Origin: Erysipelotrichaceae bacterium
GTDB lineage: Bacteria; Bacillota_I; Bacilli_A; Erysipelotrichales; Erysipelotrichaceae
Assembly (NCBI GenBank): GCA_017405675.1
Contig: JAFRAB010000048.1
Coordinates: 1-64,000 of the forward strand
Direction: 5' to 3'
Length of the DNA: 64,000 nucleotides
In this document: positions 27,112 to 35,398 of the stretch, piece by piece
Numbering within the stretch: position 1 is the stretch's first letter
Layout: each line of letters begins with the position of its first letter
Notes under the pieces: model-generated
The model's input: the letters and a program-made list of their open reading frames with translations, nothing else
The model's database searches: none
What the model was told of the DNA's origin: nothing
Translations under genes and position numbers: made by a program

Positions 27112-27651
27112 TTAATAATCTTCTCTTTCTTCCATCAGCTTATCCAGTTCTTCAGCAAACTTTTCCTGATAAGCATTCTGTTCTTCCTTAAGTATTTCAG
27201 CATCGGTACGCTCAATTCTTTCAGCACGTATCCACTTAAGCTTACTTACAGCCTTCTCAGTTTTAATGGCTACCTGCGTATAGGCAGGTCCGATCATTAG
27301 CGCTTTAAGGCTTCTTCGGAACTCAGATATCCGCTTGTTAAGATACCCAGAGTATCAAATATCGTATCATTGGCAATCGGGCCAATGATCACATCAGCAT
27401 TTAATTCATCCTGCAGTCTTCTGTTATGAAAGATATATTCAAACCATTCCGTCTTCTTGTGAAGTAATGTACATCTAAATCTGTTTCATCTAATTCATAT
27501 TCATTAACTACCGCATTTTCCCTTGCCCAGCGATAAGTAAACTCTCTGTCCGGTGTCAGGTAAAAAAACCCCAGCCGAAATCGGCATTCTTTCTGCCGTG
27601 ATGAATATCAGGATTTTCTATTATCTGATTAGAAGTATGATACAGAATCAT
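27112..27651 (-). pseudogene. broken DUF3990 gene
   Basis: The minus strand from the ATG at 27651 (GGAGG upstream) reads MILYHTSNQIIENPD...NADFGWGF, the DUF3990 N-terminus. It then shifts frame at a run of seven Ts (27552-27558) to LTPDREFTYRWARENAVV. It shifts again near 27455-27470 to KTEWFEYIFHNRRLQDEL...IIGPIANDT, and a third time at about 27297-27302 to the C-terminal LMIGPAYTQVAIKTEKAV. The 61-codon open stretch at 27112-27297 is only this last piece. DUF3990 proteins resemble ADP-ribosyltransferases and often occur in toxin or accessory loci. Three frame changes argue for decay, not sequencing error alone. Confidence 0.8.
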
Positions 27652-27699
27652 TATTATCCTCCATTATCACTTTATATTCAATTAATTATAGCATATACG

Positions 27700-27727
27700 A
27701 AAAAAGCAGAGACATTATCGTCTCTGC
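27700..27727 (-). terminator. intrinsic terminator
   Basis: GCAGAGAC-ATTATC-GTCTCTGC is an 8 bp stem. On the minus strand TTTTTT follows, about 55 bases after the stop of the membrane protein gene at 27782. Confidence 0.88.
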
Positions 27728-27781
27728 TAAATTAATAAATATTTTCACTGATAGTTTTGACATGTCGGGAAACAGTCTGTT

Positions 27782-28765
27782 TCAATGTCTGTCCAGTTTT
27801 TTATTCCACAAATCTTCCTGTGTCAGGATAGCCCCGTTTTGATTATTGAACCAGTCATTTTCTTTCATAGTGTAATATCCATAAGGGTCCCTGGCTTCTC
27901 TCGGTGTTCCGTCAGGATCTACATAGATTTCCGTATTGCCATCTATTATTTTGTTACGGCCTCTGTTTCGCAATTCAAATTCTGACAGCATCCTGAGTTC
28001 AGCCCATGGATCTCCTATATCAATTTCCCCGGAATCTGAAAATCTTTCGTACAGGAACACAGCTGCCGCTATAAGAACAATAACGAACCCGAGAACACCA
28101 AAGAAGCTTCTGGTTATCTTAGGGAAAGTGAGCAGAGAAGTGAAAAAAGCGAAGCTTACGGTATATTCCAGCAGTCCTCTTATAAATCCGAACCTGCCGC
28201 CGTATATCAGTTCCAGTATAAGACCTATGAGCAACAACAATATTTCAGACAGAGCTGCTAAACCAAAAAGGATTTCGGTATTCACTGGCATGATCGAATA
28301 TATAAATGAATAGAACGGGATGACACTCCCGGCCAATACGGCGAAGCTGAACCTCAGACCACATTCGAATGTGACCAGTCCGGCAAGATAAAATCCCCCT
28401 AATATGACAGGTATAACCCCTAGAAAGGATACCGCCAGAAAAAACTGGTATCCCGTATTTCCTAACTCACGACCCCATTTCCCGCCGAATGCTGCTTTTC
28501 CGATGATTTCTTCAGGCAGAAAAGTCACTACATCCATAGTGAGCATCCAGGCACCAAGTCCCAGTATTATGCTGATCAGGACCGATAACATGAAGTTTGA
28601 TTTTGAAGCAATCTTCCCATTTTCTGATTCTTTGTTATTGAATGCCCAGACTTTTTCCATGTCTATGATCTGAAGTCCTACATACAGCACCATTAAAACA
28701 ATAAAGAAAATATGCATGTTTGTTGAATTCAGATGTAATGTATTCTGCAGAAACTGAAATATCAT
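27782..28765 (-). CDS. polytopic membrane protein of unknown function
   Basis: 327 residues with about seven hydrophobic helices between residues 13 and 240 and a soluble C-terminal tail (about 245-327) that is polar and ends WNKKLDRH. The tail has an odd extended segment (EIYVDPDGTPREARDPYGYY). GGAGG lies upstream of the ATG, 4 bases after the stop of the next small membrane protein, so the two are one operon. I see no transporter or enzyme signature. It may be part of the kinase-associated cluster upstream. Confidence 0.7.
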   Translation of the reverse strand: MIFQFLQNTLHLNSTNMHIFFIVLMVLYVGLQIIDMEKVWAFNNKESENGKIASKSNFMLSVLISIILGLGAWMLTMDVVTFLPEEIIGKAAFGGKWGRELGNTGYQFFLAVSFLGVIPVILGGFYLAGLVTFECGLRFSFAVLAGSVIPFYSFIYSIMPVNTEILFGLAALSEILLLLIGLILELIYGGRFGFIRGLLEYTVSFAFFTSLLTFPKITRSFFGVLGFVIVLIAAAVFLYERFSDSGEIDIGDPWAELRMLSEFELRNRGRNKIIDGNTEIYVDPDGTPREARDPYGYYTMKENDWFNNQNGAILTQEDLWNKKLDRH

Positions 28766-28769
28766 AGAA

Positions 28770-29132
28770 TTACCTCCTTTTCAGAGATGCCTGATCCAGC
28801 CAGATAATTAAGGCCCGCAGAAGCGAAATGATGAAAGCTATGATCATGACGCCATGACCTGCAAGATAACCTAATCCAACAGTGATGAGAATCGCAACTG
28901 CCGGACCCACTTCAAGCCTTCTGATCTTCACCATTACCACTACAAGAACGATCACTGCTACTATCAGTATCAGTAAGAAATACCAGCTAAAGCAGCCAAC
29001 TTTCTCTGCCATTGCCGGCATCCCGGGTTCGATAAGCATTTCAAAAAAGTCGATAACTGTATTGCCGTCTGCATCCAGTCTTCCTAAAAGTTTCAGAAAA
29101 AACGCCGTAATTTTTGTTAATAAACCGATCAT
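28770..29132 (-). CDS. small membrane protein
   Basis: 120 residues with two or three hydrophobic helices (about 47-69, 75-95 and 95-113). The N-terminal part is amphipathic and may lie along the membrane (FFLKLLGRLDADGNTVID). GGAGA precedes the ATG. It is directly followed by the larger membrane protein gene and preceded by the 137-residue helical protein gene. No family recognised. Confidence 0.65.
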   Translation of the reverse strand: MIGLLTKITAFFLKLLGRLDADGNTVIDFFEMLIEPGMPAMAEKVGCFSWYFLLILIVAVIVLVVVMVKIRRLEVGPAVAILITVGLGYLAGHGVMIIAFIISLLRALIIWLDQASLKRR

Positions 29133-29199
29133 ACCTGTTAAGTCTCCTTCTTTTGACTATTTACCATCTATTGTTAAAAGCGAAATGCTTTTTCTTTTT

Positions 29200-29613
29200 C
29201 TATACATCACCAAATAAGGATGGATTACCGCTCATCTCATCAACTATATCTTCCAGTGATTCTCCCTTTTTTTCTCTTTTCCACATATAGTTCTCTATTT
29301 CAAAGACATCGATATTCAGTATATACGGGTAACCTTCCAGCAAATCGTTTATCATATCAAACCCTAATTCTTTCAGTTTATTGATCAGCTTAATTATGTC
29401 TGTGTCAATACTGTACAGATAGTACGGATTGCTGCTGATAATATCCCTTATCTGATCATCATCGCAGTTATATTCCCTTAACATGCTGATTTTATGCAGG
29501 ATTTCTTCATCTGTTAATTCCTCTATCTCAGGACACATCTCTATCATTTCACTGATTGTTTCTCCATCTATTCCCAGTTTTTTTAATATTTCCTTCATAC
29601 TTATTCTTTGCAT
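29200..29613 (-). CDS. helical repeat-like hypothetical protein
   Basis: 137 residues, acidic and almost entirely helical. Short repeats resemble the mTERF-like pattern (EYNCDDDQIRDIISSNPYYL, LGFDMINDLLEGYPYIL), each with a helix, a turn and a Pro-Tyr. No catalytic residue is apparent, so a protein- or nucleic-acid-binding scaffold is possible. AAGG lies 8 bases before the ATG. Its leader carries the bipartite motif shared by several neighbouring transcription units. Confidence 0.65.
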   Translation of the reverse strand: MQRISMKEILKKLGIDGETISEMIEMCPEIEELTDEEILHKISMLREYNCDDDQIRDIISSNPYYLYSIDTDIIKLINKLKELGFDMINDLLEGYPYILNIDVFEIENYMWKREKKGESLEDIVDEMSGNPSLFGDV

Positions 29614-29686
29614 AATATTACCTTACAGGTAATAATCCGCTTTCCCTTTCTGTCTGTATTTAAACATTCTCCGCCTTTAATCTTAA

Positions 29687-29704
29687 GGGAGCTAATTGGA
29701 ACAT
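29687..29704 (-). promoter_or_regulatory. bipartite leader motif, copy e
   Basis: Minus strand ATGTTCCAAT-N5-CCC, 73 bases before the start codon of the 137-residue protein gene. One mismatch to the AGGTTCYAAT-N5-CCC pattern of the cluster. Confidence 0.5.
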
Positions 29705-29705
29705 A

Positions 29706-29745
29706 TAAAAGACAGCTGAGAAAGCCCCGCTTCTATTCTCAGCTG
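29706..29745 (-). terminator. intrinsic terminator
   Basis: CAGCTGAGAA and TTCTCAGCTG form a 10 bp stem with a 13-base loop, followed on the minus strand by TCTTTTAT. It separates the operon ending at 29881 from the next unit. The rest of 29614-29880 holds no convincing gene. Confidence 0.85.
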
Positions 29746-29880
29746 CCATAAACGAACTGACAGGTCCATGTTATTCTTGATAAAGCGCATTTAACCCAAA
29801 CTATTTTTATACATCGAAAGGAGGTGCTTTGACATGTTTTTTCTTTTTTTATCAATTAATGAACCATAGTCAGGTCAGAA

Positions 29881-30522
29881 TTATTTAATATTTCTGAAAT
29901 CAATTTCCTCAAGTTTCAATGTATCGAGGAAATGGCTTCTTTTAACCTTACGGCATAGTTTTCTGATTTCCTTTTCACTCATTGCATAGCCATATTCCGG
30001 TCTGTGATCACTGAAACTGAGTGCCTGTGAAACAAAGAAGCGTTTCGCATATAAATCAGCCGGTGAATTGTTCTCAATCTCTTTCGTCAGGCAGAAACAT
30101 TCAGGATCGTTAAGGATCGTCTTGGCTGGGATCTCAGTCAGTCGATGATCTGTATAAACATGATAGAAAATAGTTTCATCATAGCCTTTTGTCTTTATCC
30201 AATGAGCCAGAACAAGAGTCAGGACAATATGCCTTACCTGATATTCCGCCAGCAGAAGTTCCGGATCAGCAGTTTCTTTTAAGGTTTCTACCAAACCGGT
30301 GACATCACAACTGTAACATTTATTGATCTCAGGTATTTCATCGGCAATCTCAGAGAGTTCTTCAAGAGGAAAATAATCTGTCCCATTAGGATCAGTCCCT
30401 GTGACATGAAGAAGGTCAAAACTCTTACCCTTCTGCAAGGCAGCAATCTCTCTGATGCGGTTTATGCTGTGATCAGGTTTATTAAACGGCAGCAATATTC
30501 TGTTTTCATTTTCTCTTTTCAT
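29881..30522 (-). CDS. PP-loop-like (HUP-fold) protein, degenerate paralogue
   Basis: 213 residues, clearly related to the 31037-31654 protein: the core KSFDLLHVTG...NGTDYFP, CYSCDVTGL and LVLAHWIKTKGY aligns with it. The layout (N-terminal ILLPF strand and loop, DLLHV second strand, late helix followed by KGYDETIFYH) recalls PP-loop ATP pyrophosphatases. The SGGxDS nucleotide loop is absent (PFNKPDHS) and the CxxC of the paralogue is replaced by AEYQVRH. Catalysis is therefore doubtful; a binding role is possible. It is last in an operon with its paralogue and two membrane proteins. Confidence 0.6.
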   Translation of the reverse strand: MKRENENRILLPFNKPDHSINRIREIAALQKGKSFDLLHVTGTDPNGTDYFPLEELSEIADEIPEINKCYSCDVTGLVETLKETADPELLLAEYQVRHIVLTLVLAHWIKTKGYDETIFYHVYTDHRLTEIPAKTILNDPECFCLTKEIENNSPADLYAKRFFVSQALSFSDHRPEYGYAMSEKEIRKLCRKVKRSHFLDTLKLEEIDFRNIK

Positions 30523-30589
30523 ATTACATAACCTCTTTTATTACCATTATTAATTTATCACTTAAATAAGAAGTTTATACAGTGCATTA

Positions 30590-31021
30590 TTAGTCATTGT
30601 CATCATAACTTGGAAGTCCGTAATAATCTTTCATATAGTCCGGTACAAAATTACCGTTTTCATCATAGATAACGCCACCCAATTCATGATATTCGTGTCC
30701 ATAATAATCCATAAATGATTTTTCTCCGTTCCACGGAGTTTTAATAATTCCTATTGGTCTGATGAATTCTGTAGTCTTATTTCTTTCACCGCAGGCAGTA
30801 GCACGAGCTGTGGAAGAGATTTTTTTACTTTCTTTAGAACTATCTTCCCAACTTTCTATAAGAGAGGCGCATATAAACATTGCGCAAAAACTTACCAAAA
30901 GTTCCACAACGGAAATAACAGATTTAAAACACAATATGACTAGAGCCACCATTACAATATCTAAGATCAGATACAGTATTGTACTGATTATTTCTTTTGC
31001 TTTCTTTTTTTTCTTATTCAT
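30590..31021 (-). CDS. small membrane protein
   Basis: 143 residues with a lysine-rich N-terminus (MNKKKKKAKE) and two close hydrophobic helices (about 12-34 and 38-55), then a soluble tail containing TTEFIRPIGIIKTPW and a Tyr/Gly-rich C-terminus. AAAGGGA precedes the ATG. It lies between the two paralogous PP-loop-like genes on the same strand. No family recognised. Confidence 0.65.
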   Translation of the reverse strand: MNKKKKKAKEIISTILYLILDIVMVALVILCFKSVISVVELLVSFCAMFICASLIESWEDSSKESKKISSTARATACGERNKTTEFIRPIGIIKTPWNGEKSFMDYYGHEYHELGGVIYDENGNFVPDYMKDYYGLPSYDDND

Positions 31022-31036
31022 ACTTTTTCCCTTTCT

Positions 31037-31654
31037 TTAAAACGGCAGTAAATCTGCTTCTTCAATTGTCAGTCCCTCCAGGATGCCGGAATCAATCATG
31101 CCTTTACAGAACAGTCTCAAATCCTTTTCATCCATTGTCAGAGAATTGTCCAATTCAATACTGGTATCAAGTATACATCTGCGAACAACTTCTTCAGATG
31201 CAATACCATAATCAGTAATGGGATACTGCCAATTCACAAATTCAGTTTTATCAAGAATCATTTCAACCGGTATCTGATAGAGTCTGCCATCAAACTGCGG
31301 ACTGCAGTAAATAACTCTTTCATATCCTTTTTCCTTGATGAAATGAGCAAGTATAAGATTCAGGGTCAACTGACAGTACTGGCATTGAGTTGTATAAACA
31401 GCAGATCTTCCATTCACTCTTATATATTCTCTTAACTGGCTGGCATCACAGCAGTAACAGCCTACAATGTTCCTGGCTCTTCTAAAAAAATCAAACACCA
31501 CATCCTGCGGGAAATCTTTTATTCCATGGCTGTTAATGCCATAAACATGCAGCAGATCAATATCTCTTTTATTCATTTCAGCTATTCTGAGTACACTGTT
31601 AAAAGCATTTCTCGTACCGCTGAACAACAGTAGTATTCTTCCATTATCAGTCAT
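31037..31654 (-). CDS. PP-loop-like (HUP-fold) protein with conserved CxxC
   Basis: 205 residues. The start GRILLLFSGTRNAFNSVLRI looks like the PP-loop strand and nucleotide loop (SGGxDS) in altered form, followed by DIDLLHVYG as strand 2. Cysteines in VGCYCCDAS and TTQCQYCQLTLNLILAHF mirror the Cys pairs of PP-loop tRNA-modifying enzymes of the QueC/ThiI type. The family link is inferred from pattern, not proven. The start codon overlaps the end of the upstream membrane gene by 8 bases, so it is co-translated. It is paralogous to the 29881-30522 protein. Confidence 0.6.
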   Translation of the reverse strand: MTDNGRILLLFSGTRNAFNSVLRIAEMNKRDIDLLHVYGINSHGIKDFPQDVVFDFFRRARNIVGCYCCDASQLREYIRVNGRSAVYTTQCQYCQLTLNLILAHFIKEKGYERVIYCSPQFDGRLYQIPVEMILDKTEFVNWQYPITDYGIASEEVVRRCILDTSIELDNSLTMDEKDLRLFCKGMIDSGILEGLTIEEADLLPF

Positions 31655-31994
31655 AAATTATATCTCCATCAGCACCGTCTGCCAGTATTCCTGCGCACCA
31701 GTTCGTAATCCATTCAAATACATTTGAAGAGACTGAAAGCACACAAATTGCCAGTATTACTTTTGCAATGTTAAATAAACTTTCTCCGTCAGAAGGTAAT
31801 TCAACGGTGTCTTCTTCCTCTTCATCACAACATACTGACTCTATTACTTCAGTAATGTAGAAAACAGCCAGAATAAAAAGTACATTTAAAACCACCAGCA
31901 GTTCCAGTGTCGCCCTGAAGCCGTAAACATACCTTGTATAACATATTGACCGAAACACAAATGCACCAATCATCAGTTTTATAAGTTTAATCAT
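31647..31994 (-). CDS. small membrane protein
   Basis: 115 residues from the ATG at 31994, chosen because GGAGGAG lies upstream. The longer frame to 32096 would run through the terminator of the kinase gene. Helices are predicted at about 25-45 (LVVLNVLFILAVFYIT) and 70-90, separated by a very acidic stretch (CCDEEEEDTVE). It is the first gene of a four-gene unit whose leader carries the shared bipartite motif. Confidence 0.65.
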   Translation of the reverse strand: MIKLIKLMIGAFVFRSICYTRYVYGFRATLELLVVLNVLFILAVFYITEVIESVCCDEEEEDTVELPSDGESLFNIAKVILAICVLSVSSNVFEWITNWCAGILADGADGDIIYD

Positions 31995-32033
31995 TTCAGA
32001 TTTCTCCTCCTTACACCTATATTCCACCACAAA

Positions 32034-32081
32034 TAAAAAAAGCAGTTGAGGGTACTGATTAGAACCTTTTTCTGCTTTTTT
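32034..32081 (-). terminator. long-loop terminator of the kinase gene
   Basis: AAAAAAGCAG and CTGCTTTTTT form a 10 bp stem enclosing 27 bases. The T-run follows on the minus strand, after the kinase gene stop at 32101. The loop contains one copy of the shared leader motif. Confidence 0.65.
32050..32067 (-). promoter_or_regulatory. bipartite leader motif, copy d
   Basis: Minus strand AGGTTCTAAT-N5-CCC, about 55 bases before the start of the 115-residue membrane protein gene and inside the loop of the upstream terminator. Confidence 0.55.
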
Positions 32082-32100
32082 AGCTGTTATTATCAATTAG

Positions 32101-35100
32101 TTAGTTCTCAATAATGTCGAAATTGTTTTTTCCGCCGCCTTTCATGAAAGCGTTAAAGACTCCATTACAAATACTCTTATCTTCAATTTTATCCTTCTGA
32201 AGCTGGAATTCTTCTTCACCAGATAAATCATTTCCGGTCAATAGCATAAAGTAATACTTCCATGATGGCTGAGTTATCTTCATTATAACAATTTTTTCTA
32301 TACCATCACTGTCCTGGTGGTCCACAGTAGCAAAAACATTATAATTTTCTTCCTGATACCTTGCTGCGCCTATATACTCCAGGTTTACATAACTGTCTTC
32401 ATCCCTGAACCTCATAATCCCTCTGTTTAATTCCGTATCCTTAATGATATTCCAATATTTTCTTCTGATTCTGATGGCATTATTTCCGGACTTTTCCTGC
32501 ATTTCTGCATCCAATCTGACCTGTTCACCAGGTAAATCATTTATAATGGATTTTATTGTTTCTGGAATATAATCTACATAGTAAAGTTTTATTCCGTCAT
32601 GAACTGTTAAGCCATCAATCTTTCCAAGCGGACCTTTAATACGGTAATAACATTCCGGGCAGTATAATTCATTCACATCAGATATGATGACAGAGCTGAA
32701 AGTATTTCTGTTCAGGAAACACCCAAGCTGCTTTTCTTCAAGAACATCGTGCAATATCAGCATTCCCAGATATTCTCTCGCCCAGTTGCGAACAGAAGAT
32801 TCCAGATAAAGGTAATCCGGATATTTGTTAAATATAGATTGTGAATGAGCTATTCCCTGGCGACATAAATTAACAGCTTCATCAAGTGTATGGTGATTGT
32901 CAGGTGTGATTTTCATAATGAGATCCGCAGCGGTAGCAGCCATACTTAAGTCATCCCTGTACTTTACCCCTAATTCTGCCCATCTGTTCACAGTATAACC
33001 TTCACAGTACCAATAATAATTCACCATTCCTTCTATGAGACCAATACTGTTAAAAATGTCTTTCTCACTGTCTGTATCATTCAGCATGCAGTATAGCTTA
33101 TCCAATTGTTGCGGTTTGAGCAAACTCAGAAGTATTCTTACCACTTCAGTATCCAGTTTACGGACTGCAGACAGTACTTTCAGATTATCATATCTGATGG
33201 CATCCTGAATTAACAGTGAAATCTGTCCGGCAGTAAAATAATCCTGATATATATCATGAGTGAAGGCGAAATAATCTTTCCCTTGAACATAAGTAAGTAA
33301 ACCAAGTTTATCGGTTAAAATACCAATGATCTCTGCCAGTTCATCAGGAGAATACTCATTTTCTAAAAGGGCTGTCAGATCTTTTTTACTTATATACCTT
33401 AAGTAAAGGACACCCTCAGCCATTTTCATGGCAATATTCAGAAGAATGTTCTCATGCCTGTAATAGTCTGTTCCGAGAGAATCCATGTATTTCTTCAGAA
33501 ATTCAACTTCACTGTCTGTATCAAGAACGAATTCAGGATCTTTGTATTTCATTTCCTGATATCTCATGAAGAAGAAAGGAATTCTCAACAATGGGTTATT
33601 CTGCTCATCAAACCCTTCAAGTCTTATTTTTCGAAAGGAGACATCCAGTTTTTCATTGCCAATCGTTTCACTTAAGCCAACAAGCAGGATCTGGGCTTTA
33701 CTGTTTGCAGACTGCAGCCCGGTAATTGCTCTGAAAACAGCTTCTTTCTGGACAGAGCCAACATTATTGATATTATCCATGACAATCAGAAAAGGATCAT
33801 TGTTTTGTTTCAACATCTCAGTGAAACGATCAGGAAGATATCCGAAAACTTCCCATAAAGCGCTATTTATTATTCCATCTGCAGACAGAACTTTGTCAGA
33901 TATTTCTTCGTTGTTCCACAGTCCTAAGTCAACATAAAGAACCGGCATTTCCCATAACTTCCTCTGCATTATCTGACAGGCTTTTACGGTCTTACCGCTT
34001 CCTTTCACACCATGCAGATAAACACTTTCCCTGCTCAGTACTTCTGAGATTGATACGGCATTCGGATAACAATTATCCTCATTGTCATAACCGTTTACCG
34101 GCAGTAATTCCCACCACTCAGGTTTTGTTTTTCTGACAGCCTTTATTGCATTTACCTTAGATATCTGTCCGCAGATCATATCATTCAGTCTTTCTGCCAT
34201 ATAATCATAGCTGGCCTGCCAGAATAAATGATAGTTATAATTCTGAGGTTTCAGAGTCTTATACTGATAGTTATTCAGGAACCTGGAGTAGTCTTCCAGC
34301 AGTTCACCAGCATCCTGATAACGCTCTTCTCTGTCATCAGCCATGCTCTTGCGAAGGATCCTGCTTAACTGGTCAGCCAGAGCTGGTGAAACCGGCAGCT
34401 CCTGCATAACTGACAGCTTGCTGAAAACTCCATAAGTTTCCATGTCTTCATAAAGGAAACGGTAATGAAATTCCATTCTCTGACGGTACTGGATCTCCCT
34501 GATCGTCTTTGTTCTTTGCGGCATCAGAAGATCCATTAATAAAGCACCCAGTGAATAGACATCATAGGCTTTTGTCAGATAAAAATGACCTTCAGCCATA
34601 TCAAACATTTCCGGTCCGATATATCCTGAAGAACGCGGATAAGTAAACGGATCTATATTCGCTACCCCGTTTGTATCTGTTTTTACAGCACTGCCATAAT
34701 CAAGGACAAAGCATCTTCCATTACCGCCATCAGCGATCATGATGTTCTGTGGTTTAATGTCACCGAGAATAAAACCAGCCTGATGTATTCTGGCAATGGC
34801 TTTCAGTATGTCTTCAACCGCTCTTAATCTTTCAAGAGTATCAGAGAATTCTGTTTTATCAGCAGTAATCCCTTTAACGTACTGCATGCGGGTAAACATC
34901 TGATTGCAGATCACTGGAACATTTTGTCCAGGACACTGTATGGCAGCTCCTTTGAGTATGCCATTATAAAACGGCATATTCATGATCCTGTTGGTAAGAT
35001 CATTTTGCAAGTTCAATGCCACTTCATTCTCGTTTTCCAGAATTCTGTTTATTTCAGTATTCAGGTCATAATCATTATTGTCTGTGTAGACTGATATATT

Positions 35101-35325
35101 TCCATTATCCCTGCGATAGACATGAACAATATTGAGAACACTGTTTTCTGTATTTGGGAAGCTTTCCTTAATTACCCACACAATGCCGCTATCATCAATA
35201 CCCGTATAGATGATGCCTGTTCCACCTTCGCCAATACAATCGGTGATTTTCACACAATGCTTAAAAGTCCCGTTTTCAGCGGGATCAAACCAGATTACAG
35301 AGTCGGCTTTCAGTTTGTTTCGCAT
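32101..35325 (-). CDS. serine/threonine protein kinase fused to a P-loop (STAND/NACHT-like) ATPase
   Basis: 1074 residues. The N-terminal kinase has the Gly loop GEGGTGII (about 32-39), Lys in VIKES (about 53), the catalytic loop GDIKPQN with LGD replacing HRD, DYG for DFG, and SGYIGPE for the APE region. Asp and Asn remain, so activity is possible. After a helical link (about 300-420) comes a P-loop, HGVKGSGKT (about 439-447), with a Walker B-like FLIVMDNIN (about 512-520). The C-terminal 450 residues are helical and unassigned. AAGG precedes the ATG at 35325. STAND ATPases with kinase heads are signalling switches, some in phage defence. Confidence 0.85.
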   Translation of the reverse strand: MRNKLKADSVIWFDPAENGTFKHCVKITDCIGEGGTGIIYTGIDDSGIVWVIKESFPNTENSVLNIVHVYRRDNGNISVYTDNNDYDLNTEINRILENENEVALNLQNDLTNRIMNMPFYNGILKGAAIQCPGQNVPVICNQMFTRMQYVKGITADKTEFSDTLERLRAVEDILKAIARIHQAGFILGDIKPQNIMIADGGNGRCFVLDYGSAVKTDTNGVANIDPFTYPRSSGYIGPEMFDMAEGHFYLTKAYDVYSLGALLMDLLMPQRTKTIREIQYRQRMEFHYRFLYEDMETYGVFSKLSVMQELPVSPALADQLSRILRKSMADDREERYQDAGELLEDYSRFLNNYQYKTLKPQNYNYHLFWQASYDYMAERLNDMICGQISKVNAIKAVRKTKPEWWELLPVNGYDNEDNCYPNAVSISEVLSRESVYLHGVKGSGKTVKACQIMQRKLWEMPVLYVDLGLWNNEEISDKVLSADGIINSALWEVFGYLPDRFTEMLKQNNDPFLIVMDNINNVGSVQKEAVFRAITGLQSANSKAQILLVGLSETIGNEKLDVSFRKIRLEGFDEQNNPLLRIPFFFMRYQEMKYKDPEFVLDTDSEVEFLKKYMDSLGTDYYRHENILLNIAMKMAEGVLYLRYISKKDLTALLENEYSPDELAEIIGILTDKLGLLTYVQGKDYFAFTHDIYQDYFTAGQISLLIQDAIRYDNLKVLSAVRKLDTEVVRILLSLLKPQQLDKLYCMLNDTDSEKDIFNSIGLIEGMVNYYWYCEGYTVNRWAELGVKYRDDLSMAATAADLIMKITPDNHHTLDEAVNLCRQGIAHSQSIFNKYPDYLYLESSVRNWAREYLGMLILHDVLEEKQLGCFLNRNTFSSVIISDVNELYCPECYYRIKGPLGKIDGLTVHDGIKLYYVDYIPETIKSIINDLPGEQVRLDAEMQEKSGNNAIRIRRKYWNIIKDTELNRGIMRFRDEDSYVNLEYIGAARYQEENYNVFATVDHQDSDGIEKIVIMKITQPSWKYYFMLLTGNDLSGEEEFQLQKDKIEDKSICNGVFNAFMKGGGKNNFDIIEN

Positions 35326-35373
35326 ATCTGTCACCTTACGTTTATATCATAAACCACAGCAGTTTTAATATCA

Positions 35374-35392
35374 GGGGATTCGATTAGAACCT
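35374..35392 (-). promoter_or_regulatory. bipartite leader motif, copy c
   Basis: Minus strand AGGTTCTAAT-N5-CCCC, about 47 bases before the kinase start codon, between the stop of the 485-residue protein gene and the kinase gene. Confidence 0.55.
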
Positions 35393-35398
35393 TAATAA

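Noticed and set aside
27112..27297. Stand-alone 61-residue protein
   Set aside because: Its sequence is the C-terminus of DUF3990 and the missing parts are found upstream in other frames, so it belongs to the pseudogene.
29834..29869. Plus-strand AAAGGAGG followed by an 11-codon frame (MFFLFLSINEP), like a small hydrophobic toxin start
   Set aside because: The frame is too short, lacks the charged tail of Fst or TxpA-type toxins, and no antisense RNA promoter is evident; the poly-T content explains the hydrophobic codons.
35374..35392. GGTTCTAATC-like string resembling the T-loop of a tRNA
   Set aside because: No acceptor stem, D-arm or anticodon arm can be folded around it or around the other copies; the N5-CCC spacing is specific to the cluster motif.
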